A stretch of DNA of 25,023 bases from Firmicutes bacterium UBA3932 (lineage in GTDB: Bacteria; Bacillota; Clostridia; Peptostreptococcales; Anaerovoracaceae): contig DGEG01000097.1 of the NCBI GenBank assembly GCA_002385825.1, positions 1 through 25,023 of the forward strand. The letters are read 5' to 3'. Below are positions 1 to 7,109 of the stretch, piece by piece. The position numbers were made by a program, and so were the translations under genes. Numbering within the stretch: position 1 is the first letter of the stretch; the number at the start of each line of letters is the position of its first letter. Below the pieces are notes generated by a model. It was not told where the DNA came from and made no database searches. It was given only the letters and a program-made list of their open reading frames with translations.

Positions 1-26
1 ACTGGCTTATAAGCCTATAAAAAAGA

Positions 27-63
27 AAATCCCATCAGTAGCATTTGCCAGCTGATGGGATTT
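27..63 (-). terminator. Intrinsic terminator after the gntR gene
   Basis: A perfect 12-bp stem (27-38 with 52-63) encloses a 13-nt loop. Read on the minus strand it is followed by a T-rich run (TTTTCTTTTTT) below position 31. It lies about 130 nt after the stop of the GntR gene and fits the end of the acn-idh-gntR transcript. Confidence 0.8.
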
Positions 64-75
64 GTCTACAGTCTG

Positions 76-100
76 AGCATGGCATTTCCGCCATGCTTTT
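76..100 (+). terminator. Small hairpin with T-run, plus-strand orientation
   Basis: An 8-bp GC-rich stem (76-83 with 90-97) closes a 6-nt loop and is followed by TTTT on the plus strand. No plus-strand gene is seen upstream inside the window. It may end a transcript entering from the left, or simply be a second hairpin in the gntR 3' untranslated region, in which case it lacks a T-run. The role is uncertain. Confidence 0.35.
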
Positions 101-193
101 GTCCTGCATATATTTTTTTGCTTTCTCTCTATTATATTATACAGTACCTTTCGTACTGCTCCCAATCATACAACTCCCAACGGCATCCCATTA

Positions 194-847
194 TTATTTA
201 GCTCTGGCCTTTGCATTATCCAGATGCATGGCCGCTGCAGCCATTCCTTTTTCCGTATCCTTTTCGACGAAAGCATCGTAAATCTGCTTATGCTCTTTCA
301 ACACCTCCTCCAGATAACCGTCCAGATAGGCGCTGTTGCTTTCCGTTTCCTTTAAATAAAATTGATAGGTGGAGAGGGTGTGCTCCAGCATTCGATTATG
401 AGACGCTTTGTAGATGAGATTATGGAATTGCATGTTGATATTCAGCATTTTATCCGCTTCCTTCTTCATCGTGTAGAATTCCATAAACTCATATGCCTCT
501 TCCAGCTTTTCCATTTCCTCTTTGGTGATCCGCTCAATGGCCCATTTTACCGCCAATATCTCATATGCCTTTCGCATCTCATAGAGATCTTCAATGTCTC
601 TTTTACTCAAACCCACCACAAAAGCGCCTCGATTGGGAATCGTTTCGATAAGGCCTTCCAATTCCAACTGGCGGAACGCTTCGCGTACCGGAGTGCGGGA
701 AAGTCCAAACTTGTCGCAAACCTGCTGCTCCGAAAGCTTTTCTCCGGGACGCAGCTTGCCTCGAAGTATGGCGCTTCGAAGCTCGATAAAAATGCTTTCG
801 GAAAGAGGCTGGCCTGTGATTCGAATACTGGATGATACTTTCTCCAT
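194..847 (-). CDS. GntR family transcriptional regulator, FCD subfamily
   Basis: This 217-residue protein is a DNA-binding regulator. The N-terminal winged helix-turn-helix (about residues 15-80) holds the typical GntR stretch LSRTPVREA (49-57). The C-terminal all-helical FCD domain binds small carboxylic acids in this family, usually through a metal held by an Asp and three His. Here His142, His186 and His208 fit those ligands, but the usual Asp four residues before the first His is Asn138. The gene begins 4 nt after the idh stop. AGGAGG directly abuts the ATG, so the working ribosome site may be the AGAGGG inside the last idh codons, about 7 nt away, suggesting translational coupling. As last gene of the acn-idh unit it probably senses a TCA-cycle acid and acts on the palindrome at 4071-4090; the ligand is inferred, not shown. 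Confidence 0.88.
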   Translation of the reverse strand: MEKVSSSIRITGQPLSESIFIELRSAILRGKLRPGEKLSEQQVCDKFGLSRTPVREAFRQLELEGLIETIPNRGAFVVGLSKRDIEDLYEMRKAYEILAVKWAIERITKEEMEKLEEAYEFMEFYTMKKEADKMLNINMQFHNLIYKASHNRMLEHTLSTYQFYLKETESNSAYLDGYLEEVLKEHKQIYDAFVEKDTEKGMAAAAMHLDNAKARAK

Positions 848-851
848 CCTC

Positions 852-1994
852 CTACCCTCTCACTTTCTCCAGAATGTAATCGGCCATTTCAGCTCCGGTA
901 GCCCCGTCCGGTCTTCCGGTAACCACTATTTTACGCTCCTTGATGGTGCAGGTTTCAATAGCCTCCAGCAGTTTTTCTCCGTGTTCCTGATATCCGATAT
1001 GGCTAAGCAACATTGCTCCCGCACGTATTACGCTGCTGGGGTCCGCATATGCCTCTCTGCCTTCCTCCACCATTCTGGGCGCAGAACCGTGAATTGCCTC
1101 AAACATTGCATAGCGGGTTCCCAGGTTGGCGCTTCCCGCCGTCCCCACTCCTCCTTGCAGCTCTGCTGCTTCATCAGTTAGAATGTCGCCGTACAGGTTG
1201 GGAAGGATGAAGACTTCAAATTCTCTCCTACGCTTCTCATCCAGGAGCTTGGCAGTCATAATATCGATGTACCAGTCATCGGTCTCAATGTCGGGATATT
1301 CTTTTGCAACAGCCTTGCATACATCCAGGAATTTACCGTCTGTGGCCTTCACCACATTGGCCTTGGTTACGATGGTAACCTTTTTCTTGCCGTTGCGCCT
1401 GGCATATTCGAAAGCAAGGCGGGCGATTCGTTCCGTACCCGGCGTAGTAATGACGCGAAAATCAACGGCAAGATCATCGGTTACATGGATTCCGCTGCTC
1501 CCCATGGCATAAAGGCACTCGGTGTTCTCCCTGAAAAAGGTCCAGTCAATGCCCAGATCAGGTACTTTGACGGGCCGCACGTTGGCAAAAAGATCCAGCT
1601 CTTTGCGCATGGTCACATTGGCGCTTTCCACATTGGCCCATTTATCTCCCTTCCTCGGAGTCGTGGTCGGGCCTTTCAGCAGCACGTGACACTTTTTGAT
1701 CTCTTCAAGCACATCATCGGGAATTGCCTTTCCCGCTGCGTGGCGGTTTTCAATGGTACAGCCGTCTATGGTGCGAAATTCCACTTTGCCTGCCAGGATT
1801 TCTTCCTTCAGAATTTCCTCCAGCACCCGCCTGGCATGGGCAGTGATCGTGGGGCCTATTCCGTCACCGCCTATGACGCCGATTATAATTTTATCTAAAC
1901 TTGTATAATCCACAGGAGTCTGGTTTTGCTTTATTCTCTCAATGCGTGCCAGCTGCTCCTCGATGATTTTTTCGAACACTTCTGTATGCTTCAT
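852..1994 (-). CDS. icd: Isocitrate dehydrogenase (isocitrate/isopropylmalate dehydrogenase family)
   Basis: Oxidative decarboxylation of isocitrate to 2-oxoglutarate is the likely reaction, in the cytoplasm. The substrate-binding signature is complete: Ser124, Asn126, Arg130 and Arg140 in the block around ESANVTMRKELDLFANVRP, then Tyr162, Lys211 in TKANVVKATDG (isocitrate type rather than isopropylmalate type), and metal-binding Asp270 and Asp274 in YGDILTDEAAE. The coenzyme loop after HGSAP reads Arg-Met (307-308), neither the Lys-Tyr of NADP enzymes nor the Asp-Ile of NAD enzymes, so the coenzyme cannot be called. A GTG at 2009 could extend the frame, but GAAGGAG lies 6 nt before the ATG at 1994, which gives 380 residues and is preferred. 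Aconitase directly upstream supports isocitrate as substrate; homoisocitrate dehydrogenase is the main alternative. Confidence 0.87.
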   Translation of the reverse strand: MKHTEVFEKIIEEQLARIERIKQNQTPVDYTSLDKIIIGVIGGDGIGPTITAHARRVLEEILKEEILAGKVEFRTIDGCTIENRHAAGKAIPDDVLEEIKKCHVLLKGPTTTPRKGDKWANVESANVTMRKELDLFANVRPVKVPDLGIDWTFFRENTECLYAMGSSGIHVTDDLAVDFRVITTPGTERIARLAFEYARRNGKKKVTIVTKANVVKATDGKFLDVCKAVAKEYPDIETDDWYIDIMTAKLLDEKRRREFEVFILPNLYGDILTDEAAELQGGVGTAGSANLGTRYAMFEAIHGSAPRMVEEGREAYADPSSVIRAGAMLLSHIGYQEHGEKLLEAIETCTIKERKIVVTGRPDGATGAEMADYILEKVRG

Positions 1995-2031
1995 TGTCTT
2001 CTCCTTCACTTGTCCTTATGTTTTTCTTGCG

Positions 2032-3963
2032 TTATTTGGCTTCCGCTTCCTTGATCATGTTGATCTTCCCGCCGGCTAAAAGAATTGAGCGCTCTTCAGG
2101 CGTAAAATTACCGTAGGTTTTATACTCTTTTCCCGTATCCAGATTCTTGACGATAATATTATCGTCCTCAACTGCCTGCCTTGCGTTTTCGATTCGCAGT
2201 CTATGATCCAATGAGAAATCGTCGTAATCCTCCGGATTGGCAAAGACCAGCGGTATGATCCCGCTGTTGATCAGGTTGGATCGATGAATTCTCGCATAGG
2301 ATTTGGCTATGACGAATCGAATTCCCAGATACAGCGGTACCAGCGCGGCATGCTCTCTGCTGCTTCCCTGTCCGTAATTGGCGCCTGCGATAATGGCGCC
2401 CTTCTCGGCCACCTTACAGCGGGCGGGGAAACCCTCATCGATGGTGTAGAAACAATAATTGGACAGGTGCGGGATGTTAGACCTGTACGGAAGCAGTTTT
2501 GCGTTGGAAGGCATGATGTCGTCCGTAGTTATATTGTCTTGCCCCACCAGCACAACGCTGGCTTCAACCATGTCTTCCATCGGTTTGTTCAGCGGGAAAG
2601 GCTTGATGTTGGGTCCCATAACCACGGGTGTGTTCTCTTTATTGAAACCTTCCGGATTTACTATATAATTATCGTTTTTATCAAAGATCGTCTCTTCAAT
2701 TTCAGGGAGATGAATCCCTGTCTTCCTGCCGTCGGTCAAGACCCCTTCTATGGCCGAAATGGCTGCCGTTTCCGGGCTTACAAGGTAAACCTGTGCATCT
2801 GCCGTACCGCTGCGCCCTTTGAAGTTACGGTTGAACGTTCTCAGAGATATGCCTCCGGACCTTGGGGCTTGTCCCATTCCGATACACGGACCGCAGGCGC
2901 ATTCAATCACTCGGGCCCCCGCTTTTATCATGTGAGCCAGGGCACCGTTTTCAGCCAGCTTGGAGAGAATTTTACTTGAGCCCGGAGAAATGACCAAGCT
3001 CACATCCGGGTGTACTTTTCTTCCTTTAAGGATCTCCGCCACCTTCATCAGATCCGTATAGGATGAGTTGGTACAGCTTCCGATGGCTACCTGATGGATG
3101 GAAATCGGCCCTATTTCCTCAACTGAAGCCACGTTGTCGGGGCTGTGAGGCTTGGCTGCCAAAGGCACAAGCTCGGAAAGGTTCACTTCCAGTATTTGAT
3201 CGTATTCCGCATCAGAATCCGCAGACAGGGGTACATAATCTTTTTCCCTGCCCTGGGATGCAAGATAAGCCCTCGTGTTTTCGTCGCTGGGGAAAATAGA
3301 AGTGGTGGCACCCAGTTCTGCCCCCATATTCGTAATGGTTGCCCGGTCGGTTACCGACAAAGTGGCTACTCCCTCACCGAAATACTCAAGCACTTTACCA
3401 ACTCCACCCTTTACGGTAAGCATACGGAGAATGTGCAGGATTACATCTTTTGCAGATAACCAAGGCTGCAGCTTACCTGTCAGCTTAACTCCCACCACCT
3501 TAGGCACCTGGAGAGTATAGCTTCCCTGTGCCATAGCCACGGCCACATCCAGCCCGCCTGCACCGATGGCTATCATGCCTAAACCACCTCCGGTAGGAGT
3601 GTGGCTGTCGGAGCCGAGAAGGGTCTTCCCGGGTATACCGAAATTCTCCAGGTGAAGCTGATGGCAAATCCCGTTGCCCGGTTTGGAAAACAGTATGCCG
3701 TGGCGTTTTGCCACACTCTCGATGAAAGCGTGGTCGTCGGCATTTTCATATCCGGTCTGTAATGTGTTGTGATCGATATACGCCACGGACAGTTCCGTTT
3801 TGACTCGATCCACATTCATGGCCTCTAATTGGAGATAGACCATGGTTCCCGTTGAGTCCTGGGTCAAGGTCTGATCTATACGGACGGTAATTTCCTCACC
3901 GGGTTTCAAGTTCCCGCTTATCAGATGGTCCTTTAATATCTTGTAAGTAATTGTACCTTTCAT
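2032..3963 (-). CDS. acn: Aconitate hydratase (aconitase)
   Basis: The 643-residue protein interconverts citrate and isocitrate through a [4Fe-4S] cluster. Cluster ligands are visible as Cys297 in GSCTNSSYTDL and Cys357 and Cys360 in ACGPCIGMG. GSDSHTPTGGGLG (117-129) is the conserved N-terminal signature, and the C-terminal swivelling domain carries GQGSSREHAAL, whose Ser-Arg contributes to the active site. The length is that of the shorter single-chain aconitases of anaerobes. It is the first gene of a unit with isocitrate dehydrogenase (37 nt to that gene's chosen start) and the GntR regulator, so the three would supply 2-oxoglutarate for glutamate synthesis or transamination. No citrate synthase gene is in the window. 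Isopropylmalate isomerase is less likely because both domains are fused and the neighbour is an isocitrate-type dehydrogenase. Confidence 0.92.
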   Translation of the reverse strand: MKGTITYKILKDHLISGNLKPGEEITVRIDQTLTQDSTGTMVYLQLEAMNVDRVKTELSVAYIDHNTLQTGYENADDHAFIESVAKRHGILFSKPGNGICHQLHLENFGIPGKTLLGSDSHTPTGGGLGMIAIGAGGLDVAVAMAQGSYTLQVPKVVGVKLTGKLQPWLSAKDVILHILRMLTVKGGVGKVLEYFGEGVATLSVTDRATITNMGAELGATTSIFPSDENTRAYLASQGREKDYVPLSADSDAEYDQILEVNLSELVPLAAKPHSPDNVASVEEIGPISIHQVAIGSCTNSSYTDLMKVAEILKGRKVHPDVSLVISPGSSKILSKLAENGALAHMIKAGARVIECACGPCIGMGQAPRSGGISLRTFNRNFKGRSGTADAQVYLVSPETAAISAIEGVLTDGRKTGIHLPEIEETIFDKNDNYIVNPEGFNKENTPVVMGPNIKPFPLNKPMEDMVEASVVLVGQDNITTDDIMPSNAKLLPYRSNIPHLSNYCFYTIDEGFPARCKVAEKGAIIAGANYGQGSSREHAALVPLYLGIRFVIAKSYARIHRSNLINSGIIPLVFANPEDYDDFSLDHRLRIENARQAVEDDNIIVKNLDTGKEYKTYGNFTPEERSILLAGGKINMIKEAEAK

Positions 3964-4047
3964 GTCCCTGTGTCCTTTCTATTAGCTAAGCATTATGGAG
4001 TTTGAAATCACTCTTAACCAATAACAGCACTTAACGCATTTGATTTC

Positions 4048-4056
4048 ATTATATCA
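4048..4056 (-). promoter_or_regulatory. Extended -10 promoter of the acn-idh-gntR unit
   Basis: On the minus strand TGATATAAT (4056-4048) is a perfect extended -10. No good -35 box is present at 16-18 bp; the -35 position is instead occupied by the half-site and palindrome at 4071-4090. The predicted start near 4041 leaves a leader of about 77 nt before the aconitase ATG at 3963, which has AAAGGA and CAGGGA as possible ribosome sites. Confidence 0.6.
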
Positions 4057-4070
4057 TATCCATTGCGCCG

Positions 4071-4090
4071 ATTGTATTCTTGTATACAAT
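4071..4090. promoter_or_regulatory. Candidate GntR operator (TTGTATACAA palindrome)
   Basis: Positions 4080-4089 are a perfect 10-bp palindrome TTGTATACAA. The flanking copy at 4071-4077 (ATTGTAT) pairs with ATACAAT at 4084-4090, making a second overlapping symmetric arrangement. FCD-type GntR regulators bind sites built around GTnnAC in AT-rich palindromes, and this match sits over the -35 region of the promoter. Repression by the gene product of 194-847 is inferred. Confidence 0.5.
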
Positions 4091-4141
4091 TATATCTCTT
4101 CCCCTTTTTTCTGTCAACAAAAACAGATGAAACGACACAAA

Positions 4142-4171
4142 TGGGCCAAGCCCGGAAACGGGTTTGGCCCA
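4142..4171 (-). terminator. Strong hairpin downstream of the 4-hydroxybutyrate operon
   Basis: A 13-bp stem with one G-T pair (4142-4154 with 4159-4171) and a GAAA loop on the plus strand lies 58 nt after the 4-hydroxybutyrate dehydrogenase stop. On the minus strand only TTTGTG follows, so the T-run is weak. Its place between the operon end and the promoter of the next unit argues for termination. Confidence 0.55.
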
Positions 4172-4228
4172 ATCATTCGATCATTAAACAATCATTGATG
4201 CTTTAATTTTGCTTACTGCGAAAAAGTG

Positions 4229-5347
4229 TTAAAACAGGTTTGCAAAGATCTCCCTGATCTCTTCTCTCTCCAGGTGCACGTAGTTGTTTGCCAGGAGTCT
4301 CTGCTGATTGGCGATGGTCATATCTGTGAATTCGTCGATCTGGGCTTCAACCATGCCATACTCTCTCAAGGGCTTCTTCACGATGAGCTTGTTGAGGAAG
4401 TTCTCAAGCTCTCCGTAAACGTCGCCTTCCGGATCGCAGCCCAGGGCATCGGCAAAGATCTTCGTAGCTTGTACGATCTTTCCTTTCGGATTCTTGCGCA
4501 TGTACATCTTGAATACTTCTGTGAAGAACTGGTAGTTGGCTTCACCATGAGGAACGTGGAACGCACCGCCGATGGAATAGGACAGAGCGTGTACTGCAGC
4601 GCAGCCCGCATTTCCGAAAGCGATTCCCGCATAGTTGGAAGCCAGGACGAAATCCTTCAAATACTTGAATCTCTCATCTTCTCCCTTGGCAACGATCTCT
4701 TTATATCCGTTCATAATCATCTCGATGGCCTGCAAGGAATACATCTCGGTGAAAGGAGATGCCTTCGGCGAGAGGTAAGATTCAATGGCGTGAATCAGCG
4801 CGTCAATGGAGCTGGTGACAAAGAACTTATAAGGAAGTCCGTTGATGGTTTCGGGTACGAGAACTGCAACGTCCGCATAAGTTTCTTCTACTGCAATTCC
4901 CTTCTTTGTTTTAAGAGATTTGAGCTCTGCAATGGCCACATTCGTCACTTCACTGCCCGTTCCGCAAGTTGTGGGAACAACCACCAGCTGCTTTTTCTTT
5001 ACTGGCGCAACGGCACCGGTAAACAGATTCACGGATTTCTCGGGAACATCCAGGGCCAATATTTTGCAGATATCGACGATGGTACCGCCTCCAAAAGCGA
5101 TAATGCGGTCAAAATCGTATTTCTTCATTTCCGCCGCCATAGCGTCGATCATCTCATCGGAAGGTTCTCCGGCTCCGAATTTCTCCTGGAAAATAACATT
5201 GGTTTCAATTCCAAGAGGCTTCATATATGGCGTGTAAAGCCATTCGTTGGTTACTACCAAATCATTTTTTCCTACTTTGAATTCATCGTGAAATTCTTTA
5301 AATGTGTCAAAATAATATATCTTGGGAACAACTCTCAGTGCCAGCAT
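4229..5347 (-). CDS. 4-hydroxybutyrate dehydrogenase, iron-containing alcohol dehydrogenase family
   Basis: This 372-residue enzyme most likely reduces succinate semialdehyde to 4-hydroxybutyrate with NADH, reversibly. The family features are present: GGGT at 86-89 in the nucleotide fold, the PTTCGTGSEVT block (125-135), and metal ligands Asp182, His186, His253 and His267. Length matches the 4-hydroxybutyrate dehydrogenase of Clostridium aminobutyricum. AAGGAGG precedes the ATG, and the gene lies 17 nt after the CoA-transferase, so it is the last member of the abfD operon. The sequence alone would allow another short-chain alcohol as substrate; the specific call depends on the neighbouring 4-hydroxybutyrate CoA-transferase and dehydratase. 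Confidence 0.88.
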   Translation of the reverse strand: MLALRVVPKIYYFDTFKEFHDEFKVGKNDLVVTNEWLYTPYMKPLGIETNVIFQEKFGAGEPSDEMIDAMAAEMKKYDFDRIIAFGGGTIVDICKILALDVPEKSVNLFTGAVAPVKKKQLVVVPTTCGTGSEVTNVAIAELKSLKTKKGIAVEETYADVAVLVPETINGLPYKFFVTSSIDALIHAIESYLSPKASPFTEMYSLQAIEMIMNGYKEIVAKGEDERFKYLKDFVLASNYAGIAFGNAGCAAVHALSYSIGGAFHVPHGEANYQFFTEVFKMYMRKNPKGKIVQATKIFADALGCDPEGDVYGELENFLNKLIVKKPLREYGMVEAQIDEFTDMTIANQQRLLANNYVHLEREEIREIFANLF

Positions 5348-5364
5348 CTCCCTACCTCCTTAAA

Positions 5365-6678
5365 TTATAATTTTTCACAGAAACGACGTTCAAATTCTTC
5401 CGCTAACTCATCGCGGAAATCGGGATGAGCGATGTTGATTAAGTTTCTTGCACGCTCTCTAAGGGATTTGCCCTTCAGCGCTGCGATACCGTACTCTGTA
5501 ATCACGTAATCCACATCGTTTCTCGATGTAGTAATCGGTGCTCCGTGTTCCACGAAGGCGACGATTTTGGAGATCACGGTACCGTCTCTCTTCGTTGTAA
5601 CGGACGGCATGGCAATGATGGCTTTTCCGTCGTCGCTCATGGCTGCACCGCGAACAAAGTCTACCTGTCCGCCAACTCCGGAGAACTGGCGAAGGCCCAT
5701 TGCCTCTGCAACTACCTGACCGTGAAGGTCTACTTCGATTGCCGAGTTAATGGACACCATCTTGTGCTGCTTCATGATAACAGCAGGATGGTTGGTATAA
5801 TCTACCGTTCTCAATTCCACAGCGGGATTCTCATTAGCAAAATCATAGAGTTTTCTGGTTCCCATGAGGAAGGTAACCGTCATCTTTTCTTTATCAAAAT
5901 TTTTATATTTTCCGGTTATAACGCCCTTTTCATAAAGAGCCATGGTTCCGTCAGAAATCATTTCAGAGTGGATTCCGAGATCTTTTTTATCATCGAGGAA
6001 CAGCATAACCGCATCAGGAATACCGCCTATCCCCAGCTGCAGAGTGGATCCATCCTCGATTAAAGACGCACAATAGCGACCGATCTTTTCTTCTACCTCT
6101 GTAATCTTGGGAGGTTTTATTTCAAACAGGGGTGTAGAAGCTTCAACGATATGATCGAAATCATCCACGTGCACCATATCTCCAAAGGTTCTGGGCATCT
6201 GGTCGTTTACCTGGACTATTACAGTCCTTGCCGATTTTATGGCCTGCCAAGTATAGTCAACAGACGTTCCCAAGCTGCAATAGCCGTTTTCGTCCGGCGG
6301 GGATACTTGGGCCATGGCCACATCGCATTTGAGCTTTCCGTCGCGAATCAGTTTGGGCACTTCATGGAAGAAGGCCGGTGTGAAATCTGCCCTACCCTCT
6401 TCGACGGCGCGCCTGATATTGGCGCTGAGGAAAATAGGATTCGCACGGAAATGCTTTTCCATGCCCGGTTGGGCATAAGCGCCGCTGCCCAGGCTCACCA
6501 TGTGTTTTATTTCCACATTCTCATATCCGTATTCTTCCGCGCAATTTACCATGGCTTCAACCAGCACCGGAGGTTCCCCGACGCAGTGAGCCAAAAACAC
6601 CGAATCTCCGCTTTTAATATGCTTTACTGCCTCTTCCGGAGTGCATAATTTCCTCTTGTAATCATCTTTCCAGCTCAA
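5365..6678 (-). CDS. abfT: 4-hydroxybutyrate CoA-transferase
   Basis: The 437-residue protein moves CoA from acetyl-CoA or butyryl-CoA to 4-hydroxybutyrate, giving 4-hydroxybutyryl-CoA for the dehydratase. It belongs to the acetyl-CoA hydrolase/transferase family (class I type). QLGIGGIPDAV (214-224) forms the CoA-binding loop and the catalytic glutamate that forms the CoA thioester intermediate should be Glu239 in HSEMISDG, matching the known active-site Glu of the C. aminobutyricum enzyme within one residue. The start codon is TTG at 6678, chosen because AGAGGAGG lies 7 nt upstream. The gene follows the small cysteine-rich gene by 55 nt and precedes the dehydrogenase by 17 nt. A succinyl-CoA or acetate CoA-transferase is the alternative, but context favours 4-hydroxybutyrate. 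Confidence 0.92.
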   Translation of the reverse strand: MSWKDDYKRKLCTPEEAVKHIKSGDSVFLAHCVGEPPVLVEAMVNCAEEYGYENVEIKHMVSLGSGAYAQPGMEKHFRANPIFLSANIRRAVEEGRADFTPAFFHEVPKLIRDGKLKCDVAMAQVSPPDENGYCSLGTSVDYTWQAIKSARTVIVQVNDQMPRTFGDMVHVDDFDHIVEASTPLFEIKPPKITEVEEKIGRYCASLIEDGSTLQLGIGGIPDAVMLFLDDKKDLGIHSEMISDGTMALYEKGVITGKYKNFDKEKMTVTFLMGTRKLYDFANENPAVELRTVDYTNHPAVIMKQHKMVSINSAIEVDLHGQVVAEAMGLRQFSGVGGQVDFVRGAAMSDDGKAIIAMPSVTTKRDGTVISKIVAFVEHGAPITTSRNDVDYVITEYGIAALKGKSLRERARNLINIAHPDFRDELAEEFERRFCEKL

Positions 6679-6733
6679 AGTATTACCTCCTCTTTTGATC
6701 GTTAATTTATGTCACATTGTTGCTCTGTCACTT

Positions 6734-7024
6734 CTATTTGGCATCGTCCGCCAAAGATAGCTGACCTTCAAGCTCCTCGATGACTCTTTCCACATGGCTG
6801 ACATCCCAAAGCTTGATATTTCCTCTTTTGGTCGTATACTGGCTAAATGACGCACAACAATTTGTGCAGCCACCGATAATCAATAATATGTCGTATACTA
6901 TTCCCTCCTGCGCATACGCAAACTCTATACGACCTTCGAAATGCTCTTTAAGTTGCTCTAAAACCTTTCTCCTTTCGAATCTGGGATTACAGCCACCGCA
7001 AAACTTAACTCCACAAAACAACAT
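6734..7024 (-). CDS. Small cysteine-rich protein of unknown function in the 4-hydroxybutyrate operon
   Basis: I do not recognise this 96-residue protein. It holds six cysteines in two groups: C4-x4-C9-x2-C12 followed by NPR (residues 13-15) and Arg18, and later CTNCC (C53, C56, C57). The pattern suggests a metal site, a small Fe-S cluster or a thiol-redox role. Between the groups lies a hydrophobic beta-rich stretch (DILLIIGG), and the C-terminus is predicted helical. There is no signal peptide or membrane segment. It sits between abfD and abfT on the same strand, 85 nt after abfD and 55 nt before abfT, so it is very likely co-expressed. The ATG has only a modest GGAG upstream at a long spacing. 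A helper for cluster assembly or protection of the oxygen-sensitive dehydratase is a guess from position only. Confidence 0.75.
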   Translation of the reverse strand: MLFCGVKFCGGCNPRFERRKVLEQLKEHFEGRIEFAYAQEGIVYDILLIIGGCTNCCASFSQYTTKRGNIKLWDVSHVERVIEELEGQLSLADDAK

Positions 7025-7056
7025 TTATATTGCTCGCTCCAAATTATTTTAATTTT

Positions 7057-7088
7057 TGAGGGACGGTTCCAGAAGGAACCGTCCCTCA
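7057..7088. repeat. Perfect 14-bp inverted repeat between abfD and the small gene
   Basis: Bases 7057-7070 and 7075-7088 are perfect inverted copies around the tetranucleotide AGAA. On the minus strand the stem is followed by AAAAATT, on the plus strand by CACATCAC, so neither direction has the T-run of an intrinsic terminator. A hairpin that stabilises the upstream abfD message, or a short dispersed repeat, is more likely. I see only one copy in the window. Confidence 0.7.
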
Positions 7089-7109
7089 CATCACATTAGC
7101 ACATTAATC

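Noticed and set aside
4..15. Perfect 12-bp palindrome GGCTTATAAGCC at the left edge
   Set aside because: Short, isolated and at the window edge after a terminator; its context cannot be judged.
3304..3319. TGGCAC-like sequence resembling a sigma-54 -24 box on the plus strand
   Set aside because: The -12 half is a poor match and the site is inside the aconitase coding region with no plus-strand gene downstream.
4226..5428. Open frame of 400 codons on the plus strand opposite the 4-hydroxybutyrate dehydrogenase gene
   Set aside because: The opposite strand encodes a protein with all metal ligands of the iron-containing alcohol dehydrogenase family; the plus frame has a Cys/Phe-rich composition and no recognisable domain.
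7057..7088. Intrinsic terminator splitting the abf operon
   Set aside because: No T-run follows the stem in either direction, and the next genes continue the same pathway on the same strand.
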